From: Acinetobacter sp. Ac_5812
Lineage (GTDB): Bacteria > Pseudomonadota > Gammaproteobacteria > Pseudomonadales > Moraxellaceae
Assembly: GCF_013072695.1 (NCBI RefSeq)
Contig: NZ_LXUK01000012.1
Coordinates: forward strand, 248,546 to 312,545
Direction of reading: 5' to 3'
DNA: 64,000 nt
Each line of letters opens with the position of its first letter. Position 1 is the first letter of the stretch. A program made the translations under genes and the position numbers. Shown here piece after piece: positions 25,896-34,688 of this stretch. Under the pieces are notes generated by a model that made no database searches, was not told where the DNA came from, and saw only the letters and a program-made list of their open reading frames with translations.

Positions 25896-26425
25896 TAGAT
25901 AAAATTTTTCACGGTCTTATGAATCTGCTGAGTTCGGGTCGAGGCATTGTCTCAGATGACAGTAAGGAAGTGCAGTTAGTCCAAGTTCAATTTAATAATG
26001 AGGAAATCAAAGATGATATTCCGCGTTATACCGAATATGGTTTTCAGTCTTACCCGCCTGATGGTCACAATGCTTTAACTCTATTTTTTGGCGGCAATAA
26101 AAGCAGTGGTGTAGTTGTGGCAACCCATCACCCTAAAAGTCGAAAGCGAGGATTAAAGAAGGGTGAGGTGTGTATTTCCGATGACCAAGGTCAAGAAGTT
26201 TTTTTGAGTCGAAATGGCATAACTTTGATTGATAAGTCTGGGGCAATCATTAAATTAAATGGAGATGGTACAGGTTCAATTAGCAGCTCAAGCACATTCA
26301 CAATAAACGGTGTTGAGTTTAAAGATGGAATTGCCAAAGGCGTTGATTTCCAGTCAAGTGGAAAATCAGGTCTCAATCACAAGCATACTGATTCTAGGGG
26401 TGGAGATACGTCACCTCCGCAGTAA
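25892..26425 (+). CDS. baseplate spike protein (Mu gp45 / P2 gpV-like)
   Basis: Membrane-piercing spike of 177 aa: an OB-like N-domain (VQVQFNNEEIKDDIPRYTEY, FGGNKSSGVVVATHHP) followed by a beta-helix region (IKLNGDGTGSISSSSTFTIN) and a C-terminal HKHTDSRGG His motif, which in this family coordinates a metal at the spike tip. Confidence 0.9.
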   Translation: MIDKIFHGLMNLLSSGRGIVSDDSKEVQLVQVQFNNEEIKDDIPRYTEYGFQSYPPDGHNALTLFFGGNKSSGVVVATHHPKSRKRGLKKGEVCISDDQGQEVFLSRNGITLIDKSGAIIKLNGDGTGSISSSSTFTINGVEFKDGIAKGVDFQSSGKSGLNHKHTDSRGGDTSPPQ

Positions 26426-26436
26426 ATTTTCAATTA

Positions 26437-26465
26437 AAAACGCCTCATTAAGTGAGGCTTTTTTT
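26437..26465 (+). terminator. rho-independent terminator
   Basis: AACGCCTCA / TGAGGCTT stem with T run, between gp45 and gp46 genes. Confidence 0.7.
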
Positions 26466-26479
26466 ATGGGTGATATTTA

Positions 26480-26926
26480 ATGGCAGATATTCAAACAGTC
26501 TGGGATACAGTCACCGCTAGAGGTGAGTATCAAATTAAAGATGGTTCGCTGCTAGCTGGCAAAGATGTAGAAACTGCAGTCCTAATCAGCCTATTCACTG
26601 ATCGCATAGCTGACATTAATGATGATTTACCAGATTCCACATCAACAACCCGTCATGACCGCCGTGGTTGGTGGGGTGACACAGGCCAACAATATCCAAT
26701 TGGTTCCCGCCTATATCTATTGGAGCGTAGAAAAGCACCGTTACTTGTGGAGAAAGATGCTGTTAATTACGCGATTGAGGCACTGCAATGGATGATTGAT
26801 GATTTGGTGGTTGCCAGATTCGATGTTAAGGCCATGTTTGTACAGCCCAACCAATTAAGGCTCACTGTTGATGCATTTCGGCAGGATGGTAGCGTCATAA
26901 GTAAAATTTCAGAGGATCTTTGGTAA
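26480..26926 (+). CDS. baseplate wedge protein GP46 (Mu gp46 / T4 gp25-like)
   Basis: Family pattern of Mu gp46: DIQTVWDTVTARGEYQI, LISLFTDRIADINDDLPD and DRRGWWGDTGQQYPIGSRLY. Small wedge component connecting sheath and baseplate. TAATG overlap with the next gene. Confidence 0.9.
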   Translation: MADIQTVWDTVTARGEYQIKDGSLLAGKDVETAVLISLFTDRIADINDDLPDSTSTTRHDRRGWWGDTGQQYPIGSRLYLLERRKAPLLVEKDAVNYAIEALQWMIDDLVVARFDVKAMFVQPNQLRLTVDAFRQDGSVISKISEDLW

Positions 26927-28032
26927 TGGCATTCAAGAGACCAACATTAACAGCACTAATTCAACGTGCTCTGCAAAATATCACATCAAGCCTACCACAG
27001 TCTGATGCACTTTTACGATTTTCCAACCTGAATGTATTGGGCACCACACTGGCTGGCATGAATCATCAGCAGTACGGCTATCTTGACTATATTGCATTGC
27101 AGGCAACACCTTACACAGCCACGGATGAATATCTTGCAGCCTGGGGTGCATTACGAGGGATATATCAAAAGGCAGCAACACAGGCAACCGGACCTGTTTC
27201 ATTTAATGCTGTTGCTGGTTCAGAAATCGCTAACGGAACCACGATTATTCGTAGTGATGGCAAGCAATATACTGTTATCAACTCTATCTATGCTGCTGGA
27301 GTAGTCACTACAACCATTCAGGCGGTGGCGGATCCTGATGGTATTAATGGGGTAGATGGTAACTGTAGCGCAGATACTCAATTCGCATTAGGTCAATCTA
27401 TATCCGGTGTTAATTCTTCAGGCACATCAGGTCTTATTACTGGTGGTGCCGATTTAGAGAGTGAGGCAGATTTTAAGGCCCGAGTGATTGCTGCATATCA
27501 ATCTACACCCCAAGGCGGTGCAAAGAATGATTATGAAGAATGGGCAACTCAAGTTTCGATTGTCTCACGTGCTTGGTGTGTTCCTCTAATATATGGCCCT
27601 CCAACAGTTGGTGTGTATTTTTTAGTTGAACCAACTGCAGCAAATCCGCACGGGTTGCCACAAGGTACAAATGGGGTCGCTTCAAGTGAGTGGCGTGGTA
27701 CACCAGCAACAGGTGATCAGCTTATTGTTGCGGATTATATTTACCCAAAGCGGCCCGTCACCGCACTTGTTCATTTACTTTCACCAACAATTGAAACGAT
27801 CAATATGAACATTACCGGTGTTAGACCAATAGATCGAGCCGCCGTGACAGTTTCTCTACATGAGGCATTTTTAAATAATTCTGCACCAGGTAAGAAGGTG
27901 GTGCTCGCAAACTTATGGGCGGCTATCAACAAAGTGGATGGGACTGATGACTTTAAGATCATAACCCCTAATGACGACATCCCAGTTGCACCAAGTTCAA
28001 TTGCAGTGCTCGGTAATATCACATGGAGTTAG
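26926..28032 (+). CDS. baseplate J protein (Mu gp47-like)
   Basis: Major wedge protein of the baseplate. The conserved core is VSFNAVAGSEIANGTTI, ADPDGINGVDGNC and SEADFKARVIAAYQSTPQGG with NDYEEWATQV. Start at ATG 26926, where the gp46 stop overlaps by one base; an upstream TTG at 26920 is less likely. Confidence 0.93.
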   Translation: MAFKRPTLTALIQRALQNITSSLPQSDALLRFSNLNVLGTTLAGMNHQQYGYLDYIALQATPYTATDEYLAAWGALRGIYQKAATQATGPVSFNAVAGSEIANGTTIIRSDGKQYTVINSIYAAGVVTTTIQAVADPDGINGVDGNCSADTQFALGQSISGVNSSGTSGLITGGADLESEADFKARVIAAYQSTPQGGAKNDYEEWATQVSIVSRAWCVPLIYGPPTVGVYFLVEPTAANPHGLPQGTNGVASSEWRGTPATGDQLIVADYIYPKRPVTALVHLLSPTIETINMNITGVRPIDRAAVTVSLHEAFLNNSAPGKKVVLANLWAAINKVDGTDDFKIITPNDDIPVAPSSIAVLGNITWS

Positions 28033-28033
28033 T

Positions 28034-28720
28034 ATGGCCGCATCAAAATACACGGTCTTTCAATACACATCGGCACTAAAAGCTTTATTACCTCGTGGAC
28101 GTGTGTGGTCCCGTGAAAACACAGGCATTCAGCACGGTTTAATTGAAGGGCTTGCAAAATCATTTCAGCAGATGGACGAAGAAGCACAGCAGCTATTAGT
28201 CGATGCTTTTCCTGCAACAACCACTGCTTTAATTGATGAATGGAATGCAACACTTGGTTTACCTGACTTCTGTTTTGGTGCACCAGATAACATTGAACAA
28301 AACAGGCAATACATTGTCGCAAAACTGATTGCTGATGGTGGTCAGACTGTTAATTACTACAATTCAATTGCAGCATCTTTAGGACTTAACACTTTAATTC
28401 GTGAGTTTTCTATTGATCATTATGACGCTGATGCGCCACCCGGAATGATCAATCAACTTGAGGATTGGTGTCACACATGGAAAGTGGTAATTGACTCAAA
28501 TAGCCCTGCATTGGTTGAGTTTAATGGTGATGAAACCACCATTAGAAACTCATCAGCTTTCAATGCCTTGTCATGCCTTTTGGGGCGATATAAACCAGCG
28601 CACACACAATTTTATATGACCGTTTTTGATTTTAATGAGCTTGGTAAAGATCCTGTTTTTGGATTCTCAGGTGCCACTGATTATGCAGAGCCATTTGGTC
28701 AAGGTCGGTTTTATCGTTAA
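28034..28720 (+). CDS. baseplate protein gp48 (DUF2313)
   Basis: Mu gp48/YmfQ family, tail-end baseplate component that helps attach the fibres. Seen in YTSALKALLPRGRVWSRENT at residue 11, the helical LIEGLAKSFQQMDEEAQQLL and the LPDFCFG segment. ATG at 28034, one base after the baseplate J stop. Confidence 0.88.
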   Translation: MAASKYTVFQYTSALKALLPRGRVWSRENTGIQHGLIEGLAKSFQQMDEEAQQLLVDAFPATTTALIDEWNATLGLPDFCFGAPDNIEQNRQYIVAKLIADGGQTVNYYNSIAASLGLNTLIREFSIDHYDADAPPGMINQLEDWCHTWKVVIDSNSPALVEFNGDETTIRNSSAFNALSCLLGRYKPAHTQFYMTVFDFNELGKDPVFGFSGATDYAEPFGQGRFYR

Positions 28721-28735
28721 TTTTTGGAGTAAAAA

Positions 28736-29830
28736 ATGTCACTTACTCAACCAGTATTGAATGCAGTAGCGTTTGCTGTGAATAGCGCCCATATAAATCA
28801 AATTCCAATTTCAACCACTGATCGAGGTGCCGCCTCGTTTCAAATGGGTTTTCCATACGAAACAATGGTAGATAAATTAGCAGGTGGTGTACCCCCAAAT
28901 GGTGAAGATTTTAATGGGATTTTTAATTACTTATCTAAACACCAAGTTTGGTTAAATGCCGGTGGCACTTATAAATTTAATGGCCCACTGGCAGATGCAC
29001 TAGGGGGATATCAGAAAGGCGCAATTCTTGCATCAAATGATGGTTTGCGCCTATATGTCTGTACAGTGGATGGCAACACAACGGACTTAAACAGTGACAT
29101 GACGGGTTGGAAGTTGATAGGCACAAGCGAATTACAGACGCTTCTCGATACACTTCAAACCAATATTGATCAAGAAAGAGGTTGGCGTGAAACTGCAGAT
29201 GCAGATCTCTTACAGCGGATAGGGTGGGAGAGCGATGCTCGCATTACAAATGACAATGCTTTGCAAGCAAATATTGATCAAGAAAGAGGTTGGCGTGAAA
29301 CCGCCGATGCAGATTTATTGCAGCGAATTGGCTGGGAAAGTGATGCACGCATAACAGCAGATAACAATGAACGTGATGCTCGCATTTATAGTGACAATCT
29401 ACTAAATGACAAAATTGATCTGAAGTTAGACAAGGCTGGAGGTACTATAACTGGATCACTAACAGTAAATAGTCAAATAACAACACCATCATTGTCATTA
29501 AGCACTTTCTCTACTTCGAATCCTGGATTCACAACACTTCCTAATGGTTTTATCATGCAGTTTGGGTTTGTATCTTATTCTGATATGACCCCAATGGACT
29601 CAGGGAATGCGTTTGAAAGATATGCACATGTAAACTTCCCAACAAACTTCCCAAATGCTTGTTTGTCTACACAGGCAACAATCTGCATTGGTCCAACCCA
29701 ACTCGTATCTTATGACACTTGGGCGCAAGTAAAAGAGATTAGTCGGTTTGGTATGGACGTTTTAAATCAATCGAATGCAGGTGCATTAACACCACCACAG
29801 GGTATTTATTGGCAAGCTATTGGGTATTAA
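28736..29830 (+). CDS. tail fibre protein with 36-residue tandem repeat
   Basis: Residues 1-130 form an N-terminal attachment domain (TDRGAASFQMGFPYETM, GVPPNGEDFNGIFNYLSKHQ) shared by many tail fibres. Two near-identical 36-residue repeats (about residues 143-214; DNA copies start at 29162 and 29270, 108 bp apart) form a coiled-coil shaft with motif NIDQERGWRETADADLLQRI. The C-terminal ~130 residues are a beta-rich receptor-binding tip. Confidence 0.85.
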   Translation: MSLTQPVLNAVAFAVNSAHINQIPISTTDRGAASFQMGFPYETMVDKLAGGVPPNGEDFNGIFNYLSKHQVWLNAGGTYKFNGPLADALGGYQKGAILASNDGLRLYVCTVDGNTTDLNSDMTGWKLIGTSELQTLLDTLQTNIDQERGWRETADADLLQRIGWESDARITNDNALQANIDQERGWRETADADLLQRIGWESDARITADNNERDARIYSDNLLNDKIDLKLDKAGGTITGSLTVNSQITTPSLSLSTFSTSNPGFTTLPNGFIMQFGFVSYSDMTPMDSGNAFERYAHVNFPTNFPNACLSTQATICIGPTQLVSYDTWAQVKEISRFGMDVLNQSNAGALTPPQGIYWQAIGY

Positions 29831-29833
29831 ACA

Positions 29834-30796
29834 ATGAAAAGCAATATACCAATGGGGCTTCGAGTCCCTATTTTTTTTAGTGACACTTCTGTGAATGGAA
29901 ATAACCTTTCAGGCGGTTCAAGCTCAAGTTCTAGCAATTTATTGAAATTAACAGTTAATTACCCCACCGCAGTTTTAGGAAAAATAACCTCAGTTTCAGG
30001 TGGTGTGATTGACGTTTTAGGCAATAGCGTTGGTACTGTTTATGAGCCGGATCCTGCTAAAGCTTGGGGATTAGGTGCATTGTGGGCTATACGTTTTGTC
30101 TATGTTGATCAAAACAATTCTGCAAACAATTTCAATATAACGAAAACAGGTCGAGTTACTACTGACATTATCGTTAATGGCTGGCTTCTGTCTTCAAATA
30201 TTGATGCAAGTAATATGCAAAATGGTACTTTAACTTCTACGTTTGTATTGTCATTTGATGAAGAAACGCCAGTACAAACAATTGAAAATTTATCAAAATT
30301 TGTCGGTGGTAAGAGTGTTGGGTCGCCCGCTTGGTATGGTGAAGATTCGCCATTTGGTGATGTTTTAGCTTATTTCGGTCAACCTAAATCTGTCGAGATT
30401 GCAATCTCAAATCTGATTAGTTGTGATGGAGCAACAAGCACATGTGAACTTCCAAATGATCCTGATGGTTCAGCATCTCTGATCACATCTATTGTCTTGA
30501 ATGGTGTTAATTACCCGATTCATGAAGACACAGGTTCGTTTAATTTACCGCCTGACACGATCACAATTAGTTATAAGAGAAGGGAGAAACCTAACGAAGA
30601 AGGTGGATATCACTGGGGTTACTATATTGAAGTTGCGAACGCCGCTAGTGAAGACATGAGAGTTGAGCTTGTCGGTTATCAAAATGGTGTTGTTGAAGAG
30701 TATTGGGATGGTTCACAGAATACCAATCCCACTTTAGATTTCGTTGCTGGAGATTTACCAAAGGCGATCGTGTGTTTATCCCCTACAGGAAGCTAA
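29834..30796 (+). CDS. phage tail-associated protein, possible fibre/adhesin component (320 aa)
   Basis: Not recognised. Beta-rich protein in the fibre cluster, with a Ser-rich linker (GGSSSSSSN) after a short N-terminal MGLRVPIFFSD segment, suggesting an anchor plus a globular domain. Low Cys content and no signal peptide. Followed by a terminator. Confidence 0.65.
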   Translation: MKSNIPMGLRVPIFFSDTSVNGNNLSGGSSSSSSNLLKLTVNYPTAVLGKITSVSGGVIDVLGNSVGTVYEPDPAKAWGLGALWAIRFVYVDQNNSANNFNITKTGRVTTDIIVNGWLLSSNIDASNMQNGTLTSTFVLSFDEETPVQTIENLSKFVGGKSVGSPAWYGEDSPFGDVLAYFGQPKSVEIAISNLISCDGATSTCELPNDPDGSASLITSIVLNGVNYPIHEDTGSFNLPPDTITISYKRREKPNEEGGYHWGYYIEVANAASEDMRVELVGYQNGVVEEYWDGSQNTNPTLDFVAGDLPKAIVCLSPTGS

Positions 30797-30815
30797 AACA
30801 TTACTTATCACAATC

Positions 30816-30837
30816 ACCACCTTCGGGTGGTTTTTTA
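30816..30837 (+). terminator. rho-independent terminator
   Basis: ACCACC / GGTGGT stem with a TTCG tetraloop and T run. Confidence 0.85.
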
Positions 30838-30855
30838 TTTTCTAGAAGGTAGCTT

Positions 30856-31179
30856 ATGAATGAAATTCGACCAACATTAATAATAGGCGATACACTTTTT
30901 GGAACATGGACTCAAGTAGACGAATCTGGAAACCCAGAAATTATTACACAAGAAATGCAATTCAGCAGCGCGATAAAACTCAATAATGTAAAACACCAAG
31001 TTCAATTACAAATACTTGATCAAAATCTTTATCCAGGTGAAATAGCATTTTTAGTGCAAACGTTGGGCTGGCAAAAAGGTGTTGCGGAAATGGACATTCT
31101 TGCTGTCTCTGGCATTTATAAAGGGCATTCTGAAAAGTATTGTTTTTTAGTGGTTGAGGGGGTGACTGATGCAATTTAA
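30856..31179 (+). CDS. phage protein between two fibre genes (107 aa)
   Basis: Not recognised. Small beta-rich protein whose 3' end overlaps the second fibre gene by 11 bp, so the two are coupled. Could be a fibre-assembly partner. Confidence 0.65.
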   Translation: MNEIRPTLIIGDTLFGTWTQVDESGNPEIITQEMQFSSAIKLNNVKHQVQLQILDQNLYPGEIAFLVQTLGWQKGVAEMDILAVSGIYKGHSEKYCFLVVEGVTDAI

Positions 31180-32341
31180 ATTAACTTTTGGCCGCCTTCC
31201 AAATAATGGTGATGCTTTTGGCGCCGTTCAATCAGTGAATGGGAAAACGGGAGCAGTCACACTAGATGCAAACGATGTTGTTGCAGAGCCATTAGGGAGT
31301 ATTGCTAATTTAAAATCTTATGTTGATGACCAAAATGCCCTAAAAGCCAACATCACTTATGTTGATTCTGAAGTTGATTCATTACAGATTGTTCTTGAAA
31401 ATCTTGCAGATGAAGTTGATACAAAAGCCAATGCACAGGCTGTTAATCAAGCCTTGTCTCTAAAAGCTGATTTAGATGAATCAGGAAAAGTTCCAGCTTC
31501 TCAACTGCCATCTTATGTGGATGATGTGCTTGATGGCCGCTATGTAAATCCTAGCCAATTCAACGACCTTAATGGTAATCCCTACACACCTGAAACTGGG
31601 AAAATTTACGTTGATGTAGACACAAATAAGACTTACCGATGGAGTGGAATGCTTTATGTGGTAGTGGGTGGCGGGGGTGTAGCACTTGGAGAAACTTCAT
31701 CAACAGCATACAGAGGGGATAGAGGTAAGATTGCATACGACCACAGCCAATCGCAGGGTAATCCACACAACTCGACTACAAGTGATATCCCAGAGGGTTT
31801 AAGGTTTTATTTTACAGATGCTAGAGTGCGATCAACTGCACTAACTGGATTGAATGCAACATCAGGTAGTATGCAGTCTACTGACACTTTAATTGAAGGT
31901 TTAAGTAAGGTTAAGTACACACTGGATAGCCTTCCAGTTCCTGCCGTTTGGGTATCAATAACATCAGTCGGAAGTGTGGCAACTAATGTTGTAAACAGAG
32001 ATATACAGTTTGCAAAGATTAATGGCATGGTTTGGATTAGAGGTAGCTTTACACTGAATGGGGGCATTACAGCAAATACCCCATTTTTATTCATCACAAA
32101 TAAAAACTACAAGATTGTAGCATTTAGACCTAACAGCTCAACAAAACAGTTAGCAGCTTTGCAGATGCATACCGACAATTTCACTATCCGACAAGCACTA
32201 TATTTCTCTGATCACAATGTTACGTCTGATTATGAAGCGGAGACAGTTTCTCAAAGTATACAAACGGGATCTGCTGGTATTGGAGTAGCTGATGGTGTGA
32301 TTGTAATTCAGCCCACCCCAATCGGAATTTCATATTTTTAA
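31169..32341 (+). CDS. second tail fibre / receptor-binding protein (390 aa)
   Basis: Has the phage fibre motif VQSVNGKTGAVTLDANDV at about residue 20, helical coiled-coil segments (about 45-115), a short collagen-free linker, a TEYxDHSQSQGNPH-type knot region (AYDHSQSQGNPHNSTTSDIP) typical of head-binding or tail-spike connectors, and a C-terminal ~140-residue beta-rich tip. Strong GAGGGGG ribosome binding site. Confidence 0.85.
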   Translation: MQFKLTFGRLPNNGDAFGAVQSVNGKTGAVTLDANDVVAEPLGSIANLKSYVDDQNALKANITYVDSEVDSLQIVLENLADEVDTKANAQAVNQALSLKADLDESGKVPASQLPSYVDDVLDGRYVNPSQFNDLNGNPYTPETGKIYVDVDTNKTYRWSGMLYVVVGGGGVALGETSSTAYRGDRGKIAYDHSQSQGNPHNSTTSDIPEGLRFYFTDARVRSTALTGLNATSGSMQSTDTLIEGLSKVKYTLDSLPVPAVWVSITSVGSVATNVVNRDIQFAKINGMVWIRGSFTLNGGITANTPFLFITNKNYKIVAFRPNSSTKQLAALQMHTDNFTIRQALYFSDHNVTSDYEAETVSQSIQTGSAGIGVADGVIVIQPTPIGISYF

Positions 32342-32359
32342 TTTTTAACAAAACTTTTA

Positions 32360-32382
32360 GCGGCCATTGAGCCGTTTTTTTC
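32360..32382 (+). terminator. rho-independent terminator
   Basis: GCGGC / GCCGT stem with T run; separates structural genes from lysis cassette. Confidence 0.65.
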
Positions 32383-32400
32383 ATATCTGGAGTAAGTGAA

Positions 32401-32676
32401 ATGTCTGAAACTTCGGCAGTAGAGGCAAGTGCTGTAGCAATAAGTCAGAAAATTACAGTTAGCAGTGGAGGGGTATCATTTTTGGGATTCATGGCAAAAG
32501 TTGATGTTTTTGCATGGGGTGGCTTAATCATTGCAGCACTCGGCCTCGGCATTCAATTGTTTTTTGCTGTACAGAAAAACCGCCGTGAAAAATTGGAACA
32601 CGAGATGAGAACAACTGAATCTAAGTTACGTATTAAAAAATTGACTGAGGATTGTAGCAATGCAAAACAAGACTAA
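32401..32676 (+). CDS. putative holin
   Basis: A 91-aa protein with one clear membrane span (VFAWGGLIIAALGLGIQLFF, about residues 37-56), a Ser/Val-rich N-terminus of intermediate hydrophobicity and a charged C-terminal helix. It overlaps the endolysin start by 17 bp, the canonical holin-endolysin arrangement. Confidence 0.75.
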   Translation: MSETSAVEASAVAISQKITVSSGGVSFLGFMAKVDVFAWGGLIIAALGLGIQLFFAVQKNRREKLEHEMRTTESKLRIKKLTEDCSNAKQD

Positions 32677-33169
32677 AATTGCAGCGGTTTTATTGGCAGC
32701 TTCGGCTGCTTTTTTTTCGACCGTAAAATTAGATGAGGGTTTTACTGCAAAACCGATTATCCCTGTGAAGGGGGATAGGCCGACTCAAGGTCATGGGGCA
32801 ACGTTCAAGCCCGATGGTACTGCCGTCAAAATGTCTGATACAGCTATTACGCGAGCTACTGCAGATAAGTGGTTACGTCATGATGTGTCCAAGCGCGAAA
32901 TCCCTTTTAAGAATGCATTGAAGGGCGTAAAGCTCTCGCAAACTGAATATGACGTGTATTTGGACTTTTCATATCAGTACGGCACAACAGCATTTGCGAA
33001 TTCTTCAATGCTTCGCAACTTAAAAGCAGGCAATTATAAAGCTGCGTGCGACTCATTGCTGAAATACAAGTATGTGGCTAAGCGCGATTGTTCAATCCGC
33101 TCAAATCGCTGTTACGGCGTTTGGACACGGCAATTAGAGCGACATAAGAAATGTATGGAGGCACAGTGA
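32660..33169 (+). CDS. endolysin, phage-type lysozyme (GH24) with signal-anchor N-terminus
   Basis: Cleaves the MurNAc-GlcNAc bond of peptidoglycan. The N-terminal 20 residues (KIAAVLLAASAAFFS) look like a signal-anchor-release segment. Catalytic Glu lies in KLDEGF (about 26), with the Asp/Thr pair in GDRPTQGHG (about 39-42). Other GH24 features: LSQTEYDVYLDFSYQYGTTAF and GVWTRQLERH near the C-terminus. 169 aa is typical. Confidence 0.9.
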   Translation: MQNKTKIAAVLLAASAAFFSTVKLDEGFTAKPIIPVKGDRPTQGHGATFKPDGTAVKMSDTAITRATADKWLRHDVSKREIPFKNALKGVKLSQTEYDVYLDFSYQYGTTAFANSSMLRNLKAGNYKAACDSLLKYKYVAKRDCSIRSNRCYGVWTRQLERHKKCMEAQ

Positions 33170-33465
33170 TGGCTGAATTTACTAAAGTAAGCAAAGTGTT
33201 GCTTGAGTCAAATGGCATTTACTTTATTGAATGCCCAGGTTGTAAAACCTTGCACCCTTTGCATGTTGGTCCACATCACAAAGTTCGATGGAATTTTGAC
33301 GGGAATTTACAACAGCCAACTTTCTCGCCGTCTCTGATGGTTAATGGTGGCCATTCAAGCCAATGTCATTCTTTTATTCGTAATGGCCAGATTCAGTTCT
33401 TATCAGATTGTCACCATGCATTGGCAGGGCAAACTATTGAATTGCCAGAGGTGGAGGAGCTTTAA
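33169..33465 (+). CDS. DUF6527 family protein
   Basis: Contains the DUF6527 pattern: CPGCKTLHPLHV, VRWNFDGN, PTFSPSLMVNGG, QCHSFIRNGQIQFLSDC and HHALAGQTIELP. The conserved Cys/His residues probably bind zinc. Frequently present in phage lysis cassettes with unknown job; relatives are also encoded in some bacterial ubiquitin-like conjugation operons. Start chosen at ATG 33169 with GGAGG upstream; it overlaps the endolysin stop by one base. Confidence 0.8.
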   Translation: MAEFTKVSKVLLESNGIYFIECPGCKTLHPLHVGPHHKVRWNFDGNLQQPTFSPSLMVNGGHSSQCHSFIRNGQIQFLSDCHHALAGQTIELPEVEEL

Positions 33466-33467
33466 AA

Positions 33468-33836
33468 ATGTGGATAGTCATGGCGGCAAAATTCTGGCGA
33501 GAGATCATTATTGGTTTTCTCGCCGTTTTTTTAATTACAGCTTTAGCTGTGCTCAATCATAAGTCTGGCCAACTTAAAGCGGCAGATCAAAAGTGTTTTG
33601 AGCAGATCCAGAAAATTGAACGTACGCAGGTTTTGGCTTTGGCCAAAGCGCAGGACAAAGTAAATAAAGCGAGTGCTGATTATGAAAAACTCAGGTCTGA
33701 ACAAAGAACAGAAGTCGAAACAATTACACGTACAGTGCAAAAGATCGTTGAGCGTCCTGTTTATTTCAATCGCTGTATTGATGATGACGGCGTGCAGCAA
33801 ATCAATAGCCTTATCGAAGCCGGTAATACCAGCTAA
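33468..33836 (+). CDS. inner-membrane spanin (Rz-like)
   Basis: Single N-terminal membrane helix (about 12-30) followed by a periplasmic coiled coil (AKAQDKVNKASADYEKLRSE), the i-spanin layout; 122 aa. It joins the outer-membrane partner encoded in the overlapping frame to fuse the two membranes at the last lysis step. Confidence 0.85.
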   Translation: MWIVMAAKFWREIIIGFLAVFLITALAVLNHKSGQLKAADQKCFEQIQKIERTQVLALAKAQDKVNKASADYEKLRSEQRTEVETITRTVQKIVERPVYFNRCIDDDGVQQINSLIEAGNTS

Positions 33837-33975
33837 CCTATTAGAGCCTTGTCCTAAATTTAGCTATCTGGAAGGCGGCACAGGCAAGAATGCATTGCTT
33901 TGGGCAGTTGATACATTGGCGAAAGGAAACGAGTGTGCAGCGCGGCATGCGGCATTGGCAAAGGCGGTTGAGTAA
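33682..33975 (+). CDS. outer-membrane lipoprotein spanin (Rz1-like), nested in Rz
   Basis: Reads in another frame, starting inside Rz and continuing 139 bp beyond it. A lipoprotein signal with lipobox LMMTAC appears about 37 residues after the ATG at 33682; the true start may be further downstream. The mature part includes Pro residues typical of o-spanins. Overlap of Rz1 with Rz is the hallmark of this gene pair. Confidence 0.8.
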   Translation: MKNSGLNKEQKSKQLHVQCKRSLSVLFISIAVLMMTACSKSIALSKPVIPANLLEPCPKFSYLEGGTGKNALLWAVDTLAKGNECAARHAALAKAVE

Positions 33976-33982
33976 AAAAACA

Positions 33983-34009
33983 GTGGCAAGTTTTGGCTTG
34001 CCACCTTTT
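33983..34009 (+). terminator. terminator at the end of the lysis cassette
   Basis: GTGGCAAG / CTTGCCAC stem with a short T run. Confidence 0.8.
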
Positions 34010-34094
34010 AATAATAAGTTCTTAAAGAGTGATTTGGGCTTAATAATAAATATAGAAACATTATGTCGTAGAGATGACACTTTCAAAATGCATT

Positions 34095-34319
34095 TTATTC
34101 CATTACCACGGCAAAGCCTTTAAGCTTGCGCTTGTTTAAAAACAAATAACGCTCAGCTGCAGTTTTGGTTTGGAACTCCATTGCACCTTCTTTCTTTTCT
34201 GAAAAAACATATTTTTGATTGTATATGCCACTTACATCGGAGTAATCCTGATGTTGTTCAAATAGATCAGTTTGAATATGAACATAGAGTTTACCAGTCT
34301 TTAGATAGTGAAGTCTCAT
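34095..34319 (-). CDS. hypothetical protein at prophage right end (74 aa)
   Basis: Not recognised; basic protein reading toward the phage. I use the ATG at 34319; a TTG at 34388 would extend the frame by 23 residues. No clear ribosome binding site. Genes of opposite strand at the prophage end are often expressed in the lysogen. Confidence 0.35.
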   Translation of the reverse strand: MRLHYLKTGKLYVHIQTDLFEQHQDYSDVSGIYNQKYVFSEKKEGAMEFQTKTAAERYLFLNKRKLKGFAVVME

Positions 34320-34633
34320 AAGGCGAATCCATTTTGAAAAAGTTACAAATTCAAGTTTAATGTTAAATCCAACCAAAAATGTTTTCAAATTTAAAACTTG
34401 TGGATAAACAAAGAGGCGTTAATTTTTGATGCTTGGCTGAGTGTGTTTGGTCGGAAAATAAGCGGCTATAAATTTAATTTAATACCGAAGGACAATTAAA
34501 AAGTGTAGGGGAATGGTTCCGTAAAGGTCTGATTATATTGATGTTAGTTTTATAGTTTTAGAGTGTTTTTATAGGTTTAAAAAAGACACTATTTTTAATA
34601 AATTCAGTGTCTTGAACCGTTTAGGGCGCAATC

Positions 34634-34678
34634 TTGACATCGTAGAGGTCTCCAGTTCGAGTCTGGATATACCTACCA
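34634..34678 (+). other. prophage attachment site: 3' part of a tRNA-Val(GAC)-like gene
   Basis: The sequence runs from an anticodon loop TTGACAT through the 3' anticodon arm and variable loop to a perfect T arm (TCCAG, loop TTCGAGT, CTGGA) and the acceptor end with CCA. The 5' half is absent: upstream DNA is unlike a tRNA. This is the pattern left by integration into a tRNA gene, with the intact tRNA restored at the other prophage end, outside the window. Confidence 0.75.
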
Positions 34679-34688
34679 AGATTTATCA

